NCBI RefSeq assembly: GCF_000622405.1
Contig: NZ_JASF01000005.1
Location: 3,038,001-3,102,000, forward strand
Source of the DNA: Sulfitobacter donghicola DSW-25 = KCTC 12864 = JCM 14565
Lineage (GTDB): Bacteria; Pseudomonadota; Alphaproteobacteria; Rhodobacterales; Rhodobacteraceae
Direction of reading: 5' to 3'
Length of the DNA stretch: 64,000 bases
A model generated the notes under the pieces. That model had not been told where the DNA came from and did no database searches. It saw only the letters and a program-made list of their open reading frames with translations. Of the stretch, positions 8,387-18,151 are shown one piece after another (the first letter of the stretch is position 1; each line of letters starts with the position of its first letter). The translations under genes were made by a program, and so were the position numbers.

Positions 8387-9091
8387 CTATGAATTGATCG
8401 AGGTTTCATCCGCTTTAGTCCGCGCATCCTCTGGGTGTGAACCTGTCACCAGATAGGTCACCTGTTCGGCCATGGCGGTGCAATGGTCGCCCATACGCTC
8501 AACGTTTTTGGCGATGAAATGCAGGTGCATACAGGCGGTGATGTTGCGCGGGTCTTCCATCATGAAGGTCAGGAATTCACGGAACAAGGCGTTGTACATC
8601 TGGTCCAGATCTTCGTCGCGTGCGATCACATCCGCGGCCAGTTCAACATCACGACGGATATAGGCATCCAGCGCGTCTTCCAGCATTTCTTCGGCCAGAC
8701 GGGCCATGCGGCGGATCGCCCCTGTGCTGTCGCTGACGGGCGGCATCTGGGATAGAACGCTGGTGCGTTTAGCCATGTTTTTGGCATAGTCACCAATGCG
8801 TTCCAGATTTGCGGAAATCTTGATGACGCTCAGGATCATGCGCAAATCAATTGCCGTTGGCGCACGCAGGGCGATCACACGGGCGGCCTGTTCGTTGATC
8901 TCGGCCTCTAGCACATCAATCGCTTTATCCGCTTTGCGTACCTTTTCGGCCAATGGCTCGTCGCGTGTTTCAAGGCTTTTGGCGGCTTGACGGATTTGAT
9001 CTTCGACCAAGCCGCCCATTTTCATGATCTGGGCCTGAATGGTGCCAAGGTCGCGGTCAAAAGCCGATGCGATGTGGTTTGAATCTTCCAT
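8387..9091 (-). CDS. phoU: Phosphate signalling protein PhoU
   Basis: A 234-residue helical protein that connects the Pst transporter to PhoR. It has two tandem PhoU repeats, each with an E/DxxxD metal-binding helix; the visible landmarks are SAFDRDL near the start, KISANLERIGDYAKNMAKR in the first repeat and HFIAKNVERMGDHCTAMAEQ in the second. I start it at ATG 9091 (MEDSNHIASAFD), four bases after the pstB stop; a longer frame to 9181 would overlap pstB by 86 bases and adds residues absent from the family. Confidence 0.95.
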   Translation of the reverse strand: MEDSNHIASAFDRDLGTIQAQIMKMGGLVEDQIRQAAKSLETRDEPLAEKVRKADKAIDVLEAEINEQAARVIALRAPTAIDLRMILSVIKISANLERIGDYAKNMAKRTSVLSQMPPVSDSTGAIRRMARLAEEMLEDALDAYIRRDVELAADVIARDEDLDQMYNALFREFLTFMMEDPRNITACMHLHFIAKNVERMGDHCTAMAEQVTYLVTGSHPEDARTKADETSINS

Positions 9092-9095
9092 GATA

Positions 9096-9893
9096 TTATC
9101 CGATCCTTCCGGTAATATAGCTCTCGGTGCGCGGGTCTTCGGGAGAGGTGAAAATCTTGTCGGTGTCGCCGAACTCGACAAGGTTGCCGAGGTGGAAAAA
9201 CGCGGTGCGCTGGCTCACTCGGGCGGCCTGCTGCATCGAGTGGGTGACGATGACGACGGAAAAGTTCTGGCGCAGCTCGTCGATCAGCTCTTCAACTTGC
9301 GCTGTTGCAATCGGGTCCAGCGCCGAACAGGGTTCGTCCATCAGCAGGACTTCGGGTTCGGTGGCTACGGCGCGGGCAATACACAGGCGCTGCTGCTGCC
9401 CCCCAGACAGGCCAGTGCCCGGCGCATGAAGGCGGTCCTTGACCTCATCCCAGATCGCACCACGGCGCAAGGCGCGTTCCACGATATCGTCCAGCTCACC
9501 CTTGTTGCGGGAAAGCCCGTGAATGCGCGGACCGTAGGCCACGTTGTCATAAATGGATTTCGGGAAAGGGTTCGGTTTTTGGAACACCATGCCCACCTTT
9601 GCGCGCAACTGAACCGGATCGACCTTTGGATCATAGATATCTTCGTTGTCGATCAGGATGTCCCCTTCGACGCGGCAGATGTCGATCGTGTCGTTCATCC
9701 GGTTGATGCAGCGCAGGAAGGTGGATTTGCCACAGCCTGAAGGGCCGATAAAGGCCGTTACCGTCTTATCCTCGATCTCGACGTTGACGTCTTTGATCGC
9801 GTGGTTTTCACCGTAGTAGACCTGTACATTACGGGCCGAGATTTTGGACTTGTTCACCACGTGTGACTCCAGGTTTTGTGAAATATCTAGCAT
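9096..9893 (-). CDS. pstB: Phosphate ABC transporter ATP-binding protein PstB
   Basis: A 265-residue ATPase of the Pst importer. It has Walker [10 protein letters not shown], the Q-loop in [12 protein letters not shown], the signature LSGGQQQR, Walker B VLLMDEP and the PstB-type CSALDPIAT. It is in the middle of the pstCAB-phoU set, 11 bases after pstA. The N-terminal 15 or so residues before [13 protein letters not shown] are variable, so a shorter start is possible. Confidence 0.96.
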   Translation of the reverse strand: MLDISQNLESHVVNKSKISARNVQVYYGENHAIKDVNVEIEDKTVTAFIGPSGCGKSTFLRCINRMNDTIDICRVEGDILIDNEDIYDPKVDPVQLRAKVGMVFQKPNPFPKSIYDNVAYGPRIHGLSRNKGELDDIVERALRRGAIWDEVKDRLHAPGTGLSGGQQQRLCIARAVATEPEVLLMDEPCSALDPIATAQVEELIDELRQNFSVVIVTHSMQQAARVSQRTAFFHLGNLVEFGDTDKIFTSPEDPRTESYITGRIG

Positions 9894-9904
9894 GTTATAC
9901 CTCC

Positions 9905-11239
9905 TTACCAGCGGCGCTCAAAGCGGCGGCGTAATAGGACTGCGATTGTGTTCATGGTGATCAGGAAGACCAGCAAGATGATGATGCCGCCCCATGCGCG
10001 CTCATAAAAGGCAGGGTCGGCGCGTTTGGCCCATTCATAAATCTGCGCCGGCATGGCCGAGTTCGGGCTCATCAAGCCCTCAGAGATGCTCTCGGGGCCG
10101 TTGGAGGCGATAAAGCCAACCATACCGATCAGCAGCAAAGGCGCGGTTTCACCCAAAGCCTGCGCCAGACCAATGATGGTGCCTGTCAGAATACCAGGGG
10201 CTGCCAGAGGCAAAACATGGTGAAAGACAGATTGCATTTTCGACGCGCCAACACCCAAGGCCGCATCCCGAATGGAGGGCGGAACGGATTTTAGCGAAGC
10301 GCGGGTGGAAATGATGATCGTTGGCAAGGTCATCAACGTCAGGACCAATCCCCCAACCAGCGGCGCCGAGTTCGGCAGGTGCATATAGTTGATGAAAACC
10401 GCCAGACCAAGGATACCAAACACAATTGATGGCACCGCAGCAAGGTTTGAGATATTCACTTCGATGATATCGGTGATCCAGTTCTTGGGGGCGAATTCTT
10501 CTAGGTAGATCGACGCGGCCACACCGATGGGTAACGCCAATGCCAATACAACCAGCATCATAAACAGCGAGCCAACCATCGACACCCCGATACCAGCCGC
10601 CTCGGGACGGGCATCTGAGGCATCAGCACCTGTGATAAAGGCGAGGTTGAACTTTTTCTCCAACTGGCCAGAGGCCAATAGCTGATCAACAAGGTCCAGC
10701 TGCGCGGGGTTGATGTTTTTATCTCGGCCAATGCTTTCACGCGTTACACGACCCTTTAAATAGCCATCCACGCGGCCAGAGGCGAGAAAATCAAACGAAA
10801 CCGTCTGACCGATCAGGTTGGGGTCGGCGATGACGGCGTTGCGCATTTGCGCTTCGGCACCTTTGGACAGGATGCCCGCCATCTTCTTTGGTTTCAGGTC
10901 TGTCTCGACTGTGCCGTTTGTGACCAGCTGTTCAAAGGCATTGGACAGCAGGGGTTTATAGCCAAAGGTGGATACCTTTTTGATATCGGCGATGTCGCGG
11001 TTGCCCTTTTTGTCGATTTTGGCCTCATCCAGCGTGACTTCCAATGTCAGATAAGTCTGCTGGAACGCGCCAGAACCGCGGCTGATGATATTGGTCAACA
11101 GGATCAGCAACATCAGGACACCGACACCAATCGCGATCAGGCCATAGGCCTTGAACCTTGCTTCGGCGCGGTTGCGTTTTGTTGTGCGTTTGTCCTGCGT
11201 CAACAGCGATGACGTTGAGATATGTGTACTGTCGGTCAT
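9905..11239 (-). CDS. pstA: Phosphate ABC transporter permease PstA
   Basis: A 444-residue inner-membrane permease, longer than the E. coli protein because of a periplasmic insertion between the first helix (about 35-52) and the core. The core has the EAA-type loop around [26 protein letters not shown] and closing helices around [11 protein letters not shown]. It overlaps pstC by four bases (ATGA at 11236-11239). With PstC it forms the phosphate channel. Confidence 0.94.
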   Translation of the reverse strand: MTDSTHISTSSLLTQDKRTTKRNRAEARFKAYGLIAIGVGVLMLLILLTNIISRGSGAFQQTYLTLEVTLDEAKIDKKGNRDIADIKKVSTFGYKPLLSNAFEQLVTNGTVETDLKPKKMAGILSKGAEAQMRNAVIADPNLIGQTVSFDFLASGRVDGYLKGRVTRESIGRDKNINPAQLDLVDQLLASGQLEKKFNLAFITGADASDARPEAAGIGVSMVGSLFMMLVVLALALPIGVAASIYLEEFAPKNWITDIIEVNISNLAAVPSIVFGILGLAVFINYMHLPNSAPLVGGLVLTLMTLPTIIISTRASLKSVPPSIRDAALGVGASKMQSVFHHVLPLAAPGILTGTIIGLAQALGETAPLLLIGMVGFIASNGPESISEGLMSPNSAMPAQIYEWAKRADPAFYERAWGGIIILLVFLITMNTIAVLLRRRFERRW

Positions 11240-12747
11240 TCGTATTGTTCCCGATATTTGCGGACAATGTAGAGGGCCACGATGTTAAGCCCCAATGTCA
11301 GAACGAAAAGCGTAAGCCCCAGAGCAAAGGCAACCAGCGTTTCCGGGCTGGCAAAGTCTGTATCACCCGTGAGCTGGCTCACGATGCGGGTGGTGATGGT
11401 TGTCATGGCTTCAAACGGGTTGCCCGAAATCCGCGCAATGGCCCCTGCCCCCAAAACAACAATCATGGTTTCACCAATGGCGCGGGAGGCGGCCAATAGG
11501 ATCGCCCCTACGATACCGGGCAAAGCGGCGGGCAAGACAACCTGACGCACCGTCTCAGACGGGGTGGCGCCAAGGCCATAGGAGCCATCGCGCAGGGATT
11601 GCGGGACCGCGTTGATGATGTCATCGCTCAGCGAAGAGACAAAGGGGATCAACATGATGCCCATCACCAGACCAGCCGTCATAACCGCCGTGGCCCCCGA
11701 CATCAGCGCATCACCGTCGCGCAGGCCTTCCGCGCTGAGCAACCCGCCAGTGCCAAACACATCAACCAAAAAGGGCCCAACCGTTAGCAGCGCAAACAGA
11801 CCGTAAACAATGGTTGGAATACCAGCGAGGATTTCCAAAAGCGGTTTGGCGATGGTGCGCAGTTTTGGCCCTGCATATTCGCTAAGGTAGATCGCCGCGA
11901 ACAGGCCGATTGGCACGGCCACCAACAGGGCGATAATCGAAATATACAGCGTGCCCCAAAGCAGTGGCAAAATGGAAAGATCGCTATCGCCGCGAAAGTT
12001 CGGCGCCCAAGACCCACCAAGGAAAAAGTCCTGCCAAGGGTGGAGCGAAAAGAAATTGATGGTCTCAAACAACATGGACAAAACGATGCCCAAGGTTGTC
12101 AAGATCGCCAAGGAAGCCGCCGTGACCAGCAGCGCCATGACACCGCGTTCAACAATATTGCGCGCGCGAAAATCGGGATCGGCCGAGCGGATCGCAATGC
12201 CAGCCCCCACCAAAGCCAGTGCAATCACCGCTATCGCGCGGATAACATCCCAGCGCGCATCAAGTTTGCGGGCCTGTTCGGCTGCGGCTAGGACATAGGG
12301 TTCCACCTCTGATCCAAGAGCAACGCCAACACCGGCAAGTGTATCGCGCAGGCTGGATGGATCGGCCTTTAACGCGTCAATGGCGGCGGCATCCAAAACA
12401 CCTTGGGAAATCGCAGTATCCAACCCATCCGCAACGCGGGCAACGTCACTCATCACCAATGAGGTCGTACCAGCGCTTTGCGTAACTTCGGCAGGAAGCA
12501 GCGGCAGGACAGAGTTCTGGATCATCATCGGCTGCGCCAGCAACCAAATCACCATGACACCCAGCGCAGGAATGCCCGCGAACATCGCAGCTGTCATTCC
12601 GTAGTAGTTCGGCAGCGAATGCAGCACACGCGCATCCCCTCCTGCCCGCGCCATCGCGCGTTTACGTGCCAAGACATATCCGATGACTGCAATCGCAAGC
12701 ACAATCAGAACCAGTGTCGTTGGGTCACCTAGAAAGGAAAGGGGCAT
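11236..12747 (-). CDS. pstC: Phosphate ABC transporter permease PstC
   Basis: A 503-residue permease with an extended N-terminal region, as is usual in Rhodobacterales. There is an N-terminal helix (about 8-26), another near 50-72, and a core with FLGGSWAPNF, LLWGTLYIS, IAIYLSEYA-like (FAAIYLSEYAG) and the EAA loop DGSYGLGATPSETVRQVVLPAALPGI. It follows pstS after a hairpin region, as expected for lower expression of the membrane parts than of the binding protein. Confidence 0.94.
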   Translation of the reverse strand: MPLSFLGDPTTLVLIVLAIAVIGYVLARKRAMARAGGDARVLHSLPNYYGMTAAMFAGIPALGVMVIWLLAQPMMIQNSVLPLLPAEVTQSAGTTSLVMSDVARVADGLDTAISQGVLDAAAIDALKADPSSLRDTLAGVGVALGSEVEPYVLAAAEQARKLDARWDVIRAIAVIALALVGAGIAIRSADPDFRARNIVERGVMALLVTAASLAILTTLGIVLSMLFETINFFSLHPWQDFFLGGSWAPNFRGDSDLSILPLLWGTLYISIIALLVAVPIGLFAAIYLSEYAGPKLRTIAKPLLEILAGIPTIVYGLFALLTVGPFLVDVFGTGGLLSAEGLRDGDALMSGATAVMTAGLVMGIMLIPFVSSLSDDIINAVPQSLRDGSYGLGATPSETVRQVVLPAALPGIVGAILLAASRAIGETMIVVLGAGAIARISGNPFEAMTTITTRIVSQLTGDTDFASPETLVAFALGLTLFVLTLGLNIVALYIVRKYREQYE

Positions 12748-12775
12748 AACCGCTCCGCTATTGGTCTTCAGAAGT

Positions 12776-12803
12776 AAGGGGCCGCTTGGAAAAGCAGCCC
12801 CTT
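12776..12803 (-). terminator. Hairpin between pstS and pstC
   Basis: A 12-bp stem (AAGGGGCCGCTT at 776-787 and AAGCAGCCCCTT at 792-803, counted from 12000) with a four-base loop and one G-U pair when read on the minus strand. There is no long U run, so it probably acts as a partial terminator or an mRNA-stabilising 3' end that sets the ratio of pstS to pstCAB. Confidence 0.6.
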
Positions 12804-12827
12804 ATTGGTCATTTCGTTAGCACCGGC

Positions 12828-13886
12828 TTAGGAGCCGCCGCCCATTACTGCTTCTTCGGAAACCGAGGTTTGTGTCGCTTCCAGCTCTGGGTCGGAGACG
12901 AGGCCGTATTCAGCCAATGGGCCGTCTGGGCCAGCGATCTCGTCCGCGACGAAGAATTCAGCATAGTCCTTCAGACCAGGAACAACGCCGATGTGCGCCT
13001 TTTTCACGTAGAAGAACAGCGGGCGGGATACAGGGTATTCGCCGGTTGCGATGCTCTCGGTGGACGGCACGATGTCAGACATTGTTGCAACTTGCAGCTT
13101 GTCTGTGTTGTTTTCGTAGAAAGCCAGACCAAACACGCCGATGCCGTCTTTGTTGCTTTCGATGCGGGCCAGTGTTTCTGTGTAGTCACCGTCGATGTCT
13201 ACGGATTTGCCATCTGTGCGCAGGGAAATACAGGCTTTCTCAGCTGCTTTATGCTTGGCTTTGTCTGTGTCGCCTTCGGCAGCTGCAAGGAAGACGTCGA
13301 AATCGCCGCTTTCTTCACAACCCGCAAGGATCACTTTGTCTTCAAACACTTCGCGTGTGCCGTGCTTTGTGCCAGGAACAAACGCTTGGATTGGCTGTGC
13401 TGGGAAGGCTGGATTTACTTCGTTCCATGTGGTGTATGGGTTCGCAACGACCTTGCCGTCCATAACGACGTTGTCGGAAACCGCTTTGTACCAGTCAACC
13501 GGTGTGAAGGCGAAGCTTTCGCCATTGATGTCAGAGGCAAACACGATGCCATCATAACCGATGCGCACTTCGATGATGTCTGTAACGCCATTCTCGGCAC
13601 AGGCTTTGATCTCTTTTTCTTTGATCTTGCGCGATGCGTTTGCAACGTCGATGGTGTTTTCGCCTACACCTTCGCAGAAACGCTTCAGACCAGCAGAAGA
13701 GCCGCCAGATTCAACAACAGGTGTTGGGAAGTCAAAGTTTTCGCCAAACGCTTCAGCAACGATGGAAGCATATGGAAGAACGGTGGAAGAACCGGCAACC
13801 TGAACCTGATCGCGTGCAGCAGCGGCTGTTGCGGATACTGCGGCAATGGCCAGAGCGGAAGTTGTGAGTTTTACGAAAGACATCAA
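12828..13886 (-). CDS. pstS: Periplasmic phosphate-binding protein PstS
   Basis: A 352-residue secreted protein. The signal peptide (about 1-24, ending AAAARD) is followed by QVAGSSTVLPYASIVAEAF, the phosphate-binding N-terminus of the PstS family, and SGGSSAGLKRFCEG. It delivers phosphate to PstCAB. The promoter region carries three Pho-box repeats, making it the first gene of the pst operon. Confidence 0.95.
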   Translation of the reverse strand: MMSFVKLTTSALAIAAVSATAAAARDQVQVAGSSTVLPYASIVAEAFGENFDFPTPVVESGGSSAGLKRFCEGVGENTIDVANASRKIKEKEIKACAENGVTDIIEVRIGYDGIVFASDINGESFAFTPVDWYKAVSDNVVMDGKVVANPYTTWNEVNPAFPAQPIQAFVPGTKHGTREVFEDKVILAGCEESGDFDVFLAAAEGDTDKAKHKAAEKACISLRTDGKSVDIDGDYTETLARIESNKDGIGVFGLAFYENNTDKLQVATMSDIVPSTESIATGEYPVSRPLFFYVKKAHIGVVPGLKDYAEFFVADEIAGPDGPLAEYGLVSDPELEATQTSVSEEAVMGGGS

Positions 13887-13962
13887 AGTCTCCTGTCAGC
13901 AGATAATTTCGATCACCCCATGGTGACTTGTGTGCGTTCTAAAAGTGCCGTGCTGAGCTTTT

Positions 13963-13991
13963 GTGACAGTAGTGTTACAGTTTCATGACAA
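13963..13991 (-). promoter_or_regulatory. Triple Pho-box repeat upstream of pstS
   Basis: On the minus strand TTGTCAT, CTGTAAC and CTGTCAC occur at exact 11-base spacing (985-991, 974-980, 963-969 counted from 13000), the direct-repeat geometry of PhoB sites. This gives two overlapping Pho boxes about 77 bases before the pstS start. Confidence 0.85.
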
Positions 13992-14013
13992 TGGCCGATT
14001 TGACGCAAAATTT

Positions 14014-15069
14014 TCAGACCGAATTTCGCGCCTGTTCTAACGGTAATAACACAATGAATTCAGACCCTTCACCGAGTTTTGATTGCACCTTCAACCGCCC
14101 GCGATGACGGTTAAGGATATGTTTCACAATCGCAAGGCCCAGCCCCGTACCCCCGATTTCGCGGCTTCGGTGGCTGTCCACACGGTAGAATCGTTCGGTG
14201 AGGCGCGGAAGATGTTGTTGATCTATTCCCAAACCTTCGTCGCGCACGCTGACGACCACACCAGATGCGCGGAATGCGTTAACACGATCACGCTTTTCAA
14301 GGGTCACATAGACGTTCCGATCCCGCCCGCCGTATTTGATCGCGTTCTCGATGAGATTGGTGAAGACCTGAAGCAATTGATCCATATCCGCAGCCAGCAT
14401 CACAGGATCTTCGGGGAGGTCTACGACAAAAGATACGTTTGCCTCGGTCGCTAGCGGGGTGAGGCTGCGAATTGTACTGGCGACAATCCCAACGATATCA
14501 ACCTGAGTAACAGGTCGAACCCTCTCATCTGCTTCTACGCGGCTGAGCGATAGCAAATCCCCCACCAGACGGTTCATCCGTTCGGTTTCTGCCTGCATAA
14601 TCCCCAAAAACCTCTCGCGGGCTGGGGCGTCGTTGCGGGCTGGGCCCTGAAGGGTTTCAATAAAGCCCATCACCGCAGTCAGGGGCGTGCGTAACTCGTG
14701 GCTGACGTTGGCGACAAAGTCGCGGCGCATCTGGCCTGCGGCGGTGACCATGGTGATGTCTTGAAACGTCACCAGCGCGATACCGGTATTCTCAACCAAG
14801 CTGACGGAAACGGTATAGGTTGTATCATTGCTGCCCTCTCGGGTCAGGTAGGTCGCTGTTGTCGGGCCAGTGCCCTTTAGGCACCGCTCAACCGCTTCGA
14901 CAACAGAGGGCTGGCGCAGAACGGTGATGAAATGCCCGCCTTTGGCAGGCACCCCCAACAGCTTTTGAGCGGCGGCATTTAACGCGATGATTTGCTCGCT
15001 TTGCGAAATCGCAAGAGAGGGGAGCGGCATCGCCGCGATCAAATTACTGACGGGCAATGACGCGCTCAT
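14014..15069 (-). CDS. phoR: Phosphate regulon sensor kinase PhoR, without membrane segments
   Basis: A 351-residue kinase. A PAS domain (about 14-110) is followed by HisKA with the phospho-acceptor in RRDFVANVSHELRTPLTAV, then a HATPase with NLIENAIKYGG, DEGLGI and GGTGLGLAIVKH. The family and position next to pstS identify PhoR. In many bacteria PhoR begins with one or two membrane helices; here the protein begins directly before the PAS domain, and no hydrophobic helix long enough to span a membrane is present. It lies 127 bases upstream of pstS, separated by the Pho boxes. Confidence 0.9.
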   Translation of the reverse strand: MSASLPVSNLIAAMPLPSLAISQSEQIIALNAAAQKLLGVPAKGGHFITVLRQPSVVEAVERCLKGTGPTTATYLTREGSNDTTYTVSVSLVENTGIALVTFQDITMVTAAGQMRRDFVANVSHELRTPLTAVMGFIETLQGPARNDAPARERFLGIMQAETERMNRLVGDLLSLSRVEADERVRPVTQVDIVGIVASTIRSLTPLATEANVSFVVDLPEDPVMLAADMDQLLQVFTNLIENAIKYGGRDRNVYVTLEKRDRVNAFRASGVVVSVRDEGLGIDQQHLPRLTERFYRVDSHRSREIGGTGLGLAIVKHILNRHRGRLKVQSKLGEGSEFIVLLPLEQARNSV

Positions 15070-15073
15070 GATT

Positions 15074-15595
15074 TTAAATCTCTTTCAGATCTTTGGCGAA
15101 ACGTGCTGCGTTTTGCTGATAATGCAGCGCGCTCATGGTTAGGCCTTGGATGGCGGCTTCGTCCAATGTCCTGACAACTTTACCAGGGCTGCCCATGACA
15201 AGGCTGCCGTCCGGTATGACCTTGTTTTCCGTAATCAAAGCCCCTGCCCCGATCAGGCAATTCTTGCCGATCTTGGCGCCGTTCAGGATGGTCGCGCCCA
15301 TACCAATCAATGAATTATCTTCAATCGTGCAGCCATGCAGCATCACCTTATGCCCGATGGTACAATTGGTGCCGATGGTCAGCGGATAGCCGATATCCGT
15401 ATGGAAAACGCAGTTTTCCTGCACGTTTGACCCCTCGCCGACGGTGATGCGTTCATTATCTCCGCGCAAAGTACAGCCAAACCAAACTGACGATTTCTCG
15501 GCCAGTTCAACATTGCCAATCACATTGGCATCGGGCGCAACCCATGCCGAAGGGGCAACCTGTGGCGAAATATCTGCTAGGGCATAAAGGGTCAT
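15074..15595 (-). CDS. Gamma-carbonic-anhydrase family protein
   Basis: A 173-residue left-handed beta-helix (hexapeptide repeat) protein. The repeats run from [20 protein letters not shown] to about 140 and include the metal-ligand histidines in [21 protein letters not shown]. This is the YrdA/CaiE-like gamma carbonic anhydrase family; activity differs between members. It overlaps gmk by four bases and lies just before phoR. Confidence 0.9.
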   Translation of the reverse strand: MTLYALADISPQVAPSAWVAPDANVIGNVELAEKSSVWFGCTLRGDNERITVGEGSNVQENCVFHTDIGYPLTIGTNCTIGHKVMLHGCTIEDNSLIGMGATILNGAKIGKNCLIGAGALITENKVIPDGSLVMGSPGKVVRTLDEAAIQGLTMSALHYQQNAARFAKDLKEI

Positions 15596-16233
15596 ACCAA
15601 ATCCTCGAATTGAGATTGTAGATCGCGGGCGATTTCGCTCAGCTGGGGTTGCTGGGTGCGCTTCAACCGCTCGGCGGCGATGATGGTTTTCAACTTTTCT
15701 TCGGTTGAATCCAGATCATCGTTTACCAGAACATAGTCGTAACCATCCCAATGGCTGATCTCGTCCCAGCTTTTTTGCATGCGTTTAGAAATGGTTTCGC
15801 TGTCGTCCTGTCCACGGCTGACCAACCTGCGGTGCAATTCGCTGATCGAGGGCGGCAGGATGAAGATCGACAGGGTATACAGCCCCAAAGGAGAATTGCG
15901 GATCTGCTGGGCACCTTGCCAGTCGATGTCAAACAACACATCGCGCCCCTCGTTGATGCTCTTTTCAACCGGCCCTTTGGGAGAGCCGTAAAAATTGCCA
16001 AAAACATGGGCATGTTCCAGCATTTCGTTTTCCACCACCCATTTGCGGAATGTTTCTTCGGTGGTGAAACGGTAATCGGTACCATCCACTTCGCCCTCAC
16101 GGGGTTTGCGCGTGGTTGCTGACACCGAAAAACTAAGCGTGTCATCCCATTTCATCAGACGTTTCGCCAACGTCGATTTACCTGCCCCCGAAGGAGAGGA
16201 AAGAATAATCAATAGGCCCCGCCGGTTGGTCAT
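15592..16233 (-). CDS. gmk: Guanylate kinase
   Basis: A 213-residue enzyme that phosphorylates GMP to GDP. The P-loop reads [11 protein letters not shown], followed by [21 protein letters not shown] and [13 protein letters not shown], and [10 protein letters not shown], all family landmarks. It is three bases downstream of yicC, an order common in bacteria. Confidence 0.97.
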   Translation of the reverse strand: MTNRRGLLIILSSPSGAGKSTLAKRLMKWDDTLSFSVSATTRKPREGEVDGTDYRFTTEETFRKWVVENEMLEHAHVFGNFYGSPKGPVEKSINEGRDVLFDIDWQGAQQIRNSPLGLYTLSIFILPPSISELHRRLVSRGQDDSETISKRMQKSWDEISHWDGYDYVLVNDDLDSTEEKLKTIIAAERLKRTQQPQLSEIARDLQSQFEDLV

Positions 16234-16236
16234 GGG

Positions 16237-17127
16237 TTACTCCACATTTTGTACTTGTTCACGAAGTTGGTCGATAACAGCCTTAAGAGCCAATCCAACC
16301 CGCGTCAGATCACTGCTTTGGGCTTTGGCGCAAAGCGTGTTGGCCTCGCGGTTGAACTCTTGCATCAGGAAATCCAGTTTGCGGCCAATTGGCCCGTCTT
16401 GGTTCAGCAATTCATGGGCTGCGGCCACATGGGCGCCGAGGCGATCAATCTCTTCGGTAATATCCGCCTTTACCGCAATCAGCGCCAGTTCGGCGGCGAT
16501 CCGGTCGGGTTCGATCCCGTCGACATTGTCCATCACCCGCGACAAGTTGCGTTTTAGGGCCTGCGCGGATTGCTCGGCGCGGTCTTGGGCCAGCTTTTCG
16601 GCCTCTTGGGTGAGGTTTTGAATGTCGGCCAATTGTTCGCGCATCACCTTTTCCAAGGCCGCCCCCTCAGAGGCCCGCATCGCGTTGAAATCATCCAGCA
16701 CGTCTTTGAATTCGGCAAGCAGCGCGGCGGCAAGTGCTTCGTTGTCATCTTCGACAACGGCCTGTTCCAGAACCCCGCGCATGGTCACAATGTCGGTGGC
16801 TTTGGAGGGGGCCAGTGACACACCAGCGTCCATTGCCGCCGTTTCAATCTGCCCCAAAGCTTCTAGCACTGTAGAAAGTTGGGTTTCGTTCACCGCAAGG
16901 CCGCCGCCGCCTTCTTCGCGGTTAACCCGCAGGCCCAATGTCACATTGCCCCGTGCGATGCCCCCACTCATTGATTTGCGCAATCCTGCCTCAAGACCCG
17001 GAATCCAATCAGGCACCCTGATCCTAAGATCCAGCCCCTTGCCGTTCACAGCCCGCAGCTCCCAACTCCAGCTATGTGGGGAGAGCGCACCAGATTTTGC
17101 AGCGAAACCCGTCATCGACTTTATCAT
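16237..17127 (-). CDS. yicC: YicC family endoribonuclease-like protein
   Basis: A 296-residue protein starting MIKSMTGFAAKSG, the canonical YicC N-terminus. It contains ELRAVNGKGLDLRIRVPD and ends with the conserved EFNREANTLCAKAQSSDLTRVGLALKAVIDQLREQVQNVE-type tail. ATG 17127 is chosen because AAGGA lies seven bases before it and the family starts here; the frame could be extended by seven codons. Known members act in RNA turnover under stress. It is coupled to gmk. Confidence 0.93.
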   Translation of the reverse strand: MIKSMTGFAAKSGALSPHSWSWELRAVNGKGLDLRIRVPDWIPGLEAGLRKSMSGGIARGNVTLGLRVNREEGGGGLAVNETQLSTVLEALGQIETAAMDAGVSLAPSKATDIVTMRGVLEQAVVEDDNEALAAALLAEFKDVLDDFNAMRASEGAALEKVMREQLADIQNLTQEAEKLAQDRAEQSAQALKRNLSRVMDNVDGIEPDRIAAELALIAVKADITEEIDRLGAHVAAAHELLNQDGPIGRKLDFLMQEFNREANTLCAKAQSSDLTRVGLALKAVIDQLREQVQNVE

Positions 17128-17348
17128 CTCTGCATCCTTTACGGCCATTCATCTGGGTTTTTGCATAGGTGTTTTTCCCCCTGACCTGCAAGCCCCAGAA
17201 ACCCATAATCATCTCGACTAGGGGCGCGGATGTTAACCTTTCTTCAAAAAAGCCATCAAAATTGTTCTGGAATATGTTAGAGACAATTAAGAGCAAGATT
17301 TCGTCAGAATGGCGCTAAAGGCTAGGAAGCAGGCCTGATTTTGAAATA

Positions 17349-17374
17349 ACAGGGCGCATATGCCCCGTTTTTTT
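17349..17374 (+). terminator. Intrinsic-terminator-like hairpin before the PAS gene
   Basis: ACAGGGC, a six-base loop and GCCCCGT, followed by seven T residues, read on the plus strand. No plus-strand protein gene ends here: the neighbours are divergent (yicC to the left, the PAS gene to the right). It may end a short leader or a small RNA. Confidence 0.5.
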
Positions 17375-17406
17375 GAATGTAACGCATAACAAATACGAGA
17401 GCCTTC

Positions 17407-18114
17407 ATGGACAACCAAAGTAAAAATCAGCAGAATGTTATTCTCATGTCTGATTATCAGCCACATTGCGGATACGCGCCACTTTCGGTTGTCGAAGCCT
17501 ATTGGGAAGCGCTGCGTGCGGGGCGGCAAATGCCCAAACGCGCCGAGATCGACCCACGGGGCATTGAAACCGCTTTGGAATATGCGTTTATTCTGGAACG
17601 GGTCGCGCCGGGTGTTGCCCGTATGCGCGTTGCGGGGTCTCACCTTCATGATGTGATGGGAATGGAACCGCGCGGCATGCCCCTTACTGCGTTTTTTGAA
17701 AAAGACGCGCGCATCCGGATTGCGGGGCTGCTGGAAGAGGTGTTTCAAACCCCCTGCTCTACCGAGGTGCAGATGGTTTCCACATTCCGGCAAGGTATCC
17801 CGCAATTGAATGCACGAATGGTTCTTTTGCCGCTGAAAAGCGACCTTGGCGATGTGAGCCGCATTTTGGGGTGTTTTGTCTCCCACGGAGAGCTGACAGA
17901 TGCGCCAAACCGTTTTGAAATCAGCGATATCAGCCTGAGAAAGCTCGACGGTACGCCACTGGATTCACCCGTACCCGCAGAGCCAGAAATCGAAGGGTTT
18001 TCCGAGCCAAGCGCGCCGTTTGAGGCCGCACCAATGGAAATGAACCCCGAAGAAGCCGATACAGCAGGATCGCCAAAGCGCCCACCCTATCTGAGATTGG
18101 TTAAATCTGATTAA
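17407..18114 (+). CDS. PAS_5-type single-domain PAS protein
   Basis: A 235-residue cytoplasmic protein. Residues about 20-165 match the alphaproteobacterial PAS_5 family: YWEALRAGRQMPKRAEIDPRGIE, ILERVAPGVARMRVAGSHL, MGMEPRGMPLTAFF. No output domain is present. The last 55 residues are proline- and acidic-rich (PVPAEPEIEGFSEPSAPFEAAPMEMNPEE, shown only in part) and probably disordered. Ligand and partner are unknown. Confidence 0.8.
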   Translation: MDNQSKNQQNVILMSDYQPHCGYAPLSVVEAYWEALRAGRQMPKRAEIDPRGIETALEYAFILERVAPGVARMRVAGSHLHDVMGMEPRGMPLTAFFEKDARIRIAGLLEEVFQTPCSTEVQMVSTFRQGIPQLNARMVLLPLKSDLGDVSRILGCFVSHGELTDAPNRFEISDISLRKLDGTPLDSPVPAEPEIEGFSEPSAPFEAAPMEMNPEEADTAGSPKRPPYLRLVKSD

Positions 18115-18116
18115 GC

Positions 18117-18145
18117 GGGGCAAGGCGTTTCCGCCTCACCCCTTT
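18117..18145. terminator. Terminator between convergent genes
   Basis: GGGG, then AGGCG, a tttc loop, CGCCT and CCCC with a two-base bulge, followed by TTT. It separates the PAS gene from the DAHP synthase gene on the other strand. Confidence 0.6.
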
Positions 18146-18151
18146 GCTTTC

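Noticed and set aside
8387..9181. Longer version of phoU starting at 9181
   Set aside because: It would overlap pstB by 86 bases; the family start MEDSNHIASAFD at 9091 is just after the pstB stop.
12786..13988. Long open frame on the plus strand opposite pstS
   Set aside because: It lies antisense to the well-supported pstS gene, has a cysteine-rich, unlikely protein composition and no family motif; it is a by-product of the codon use of pstS.
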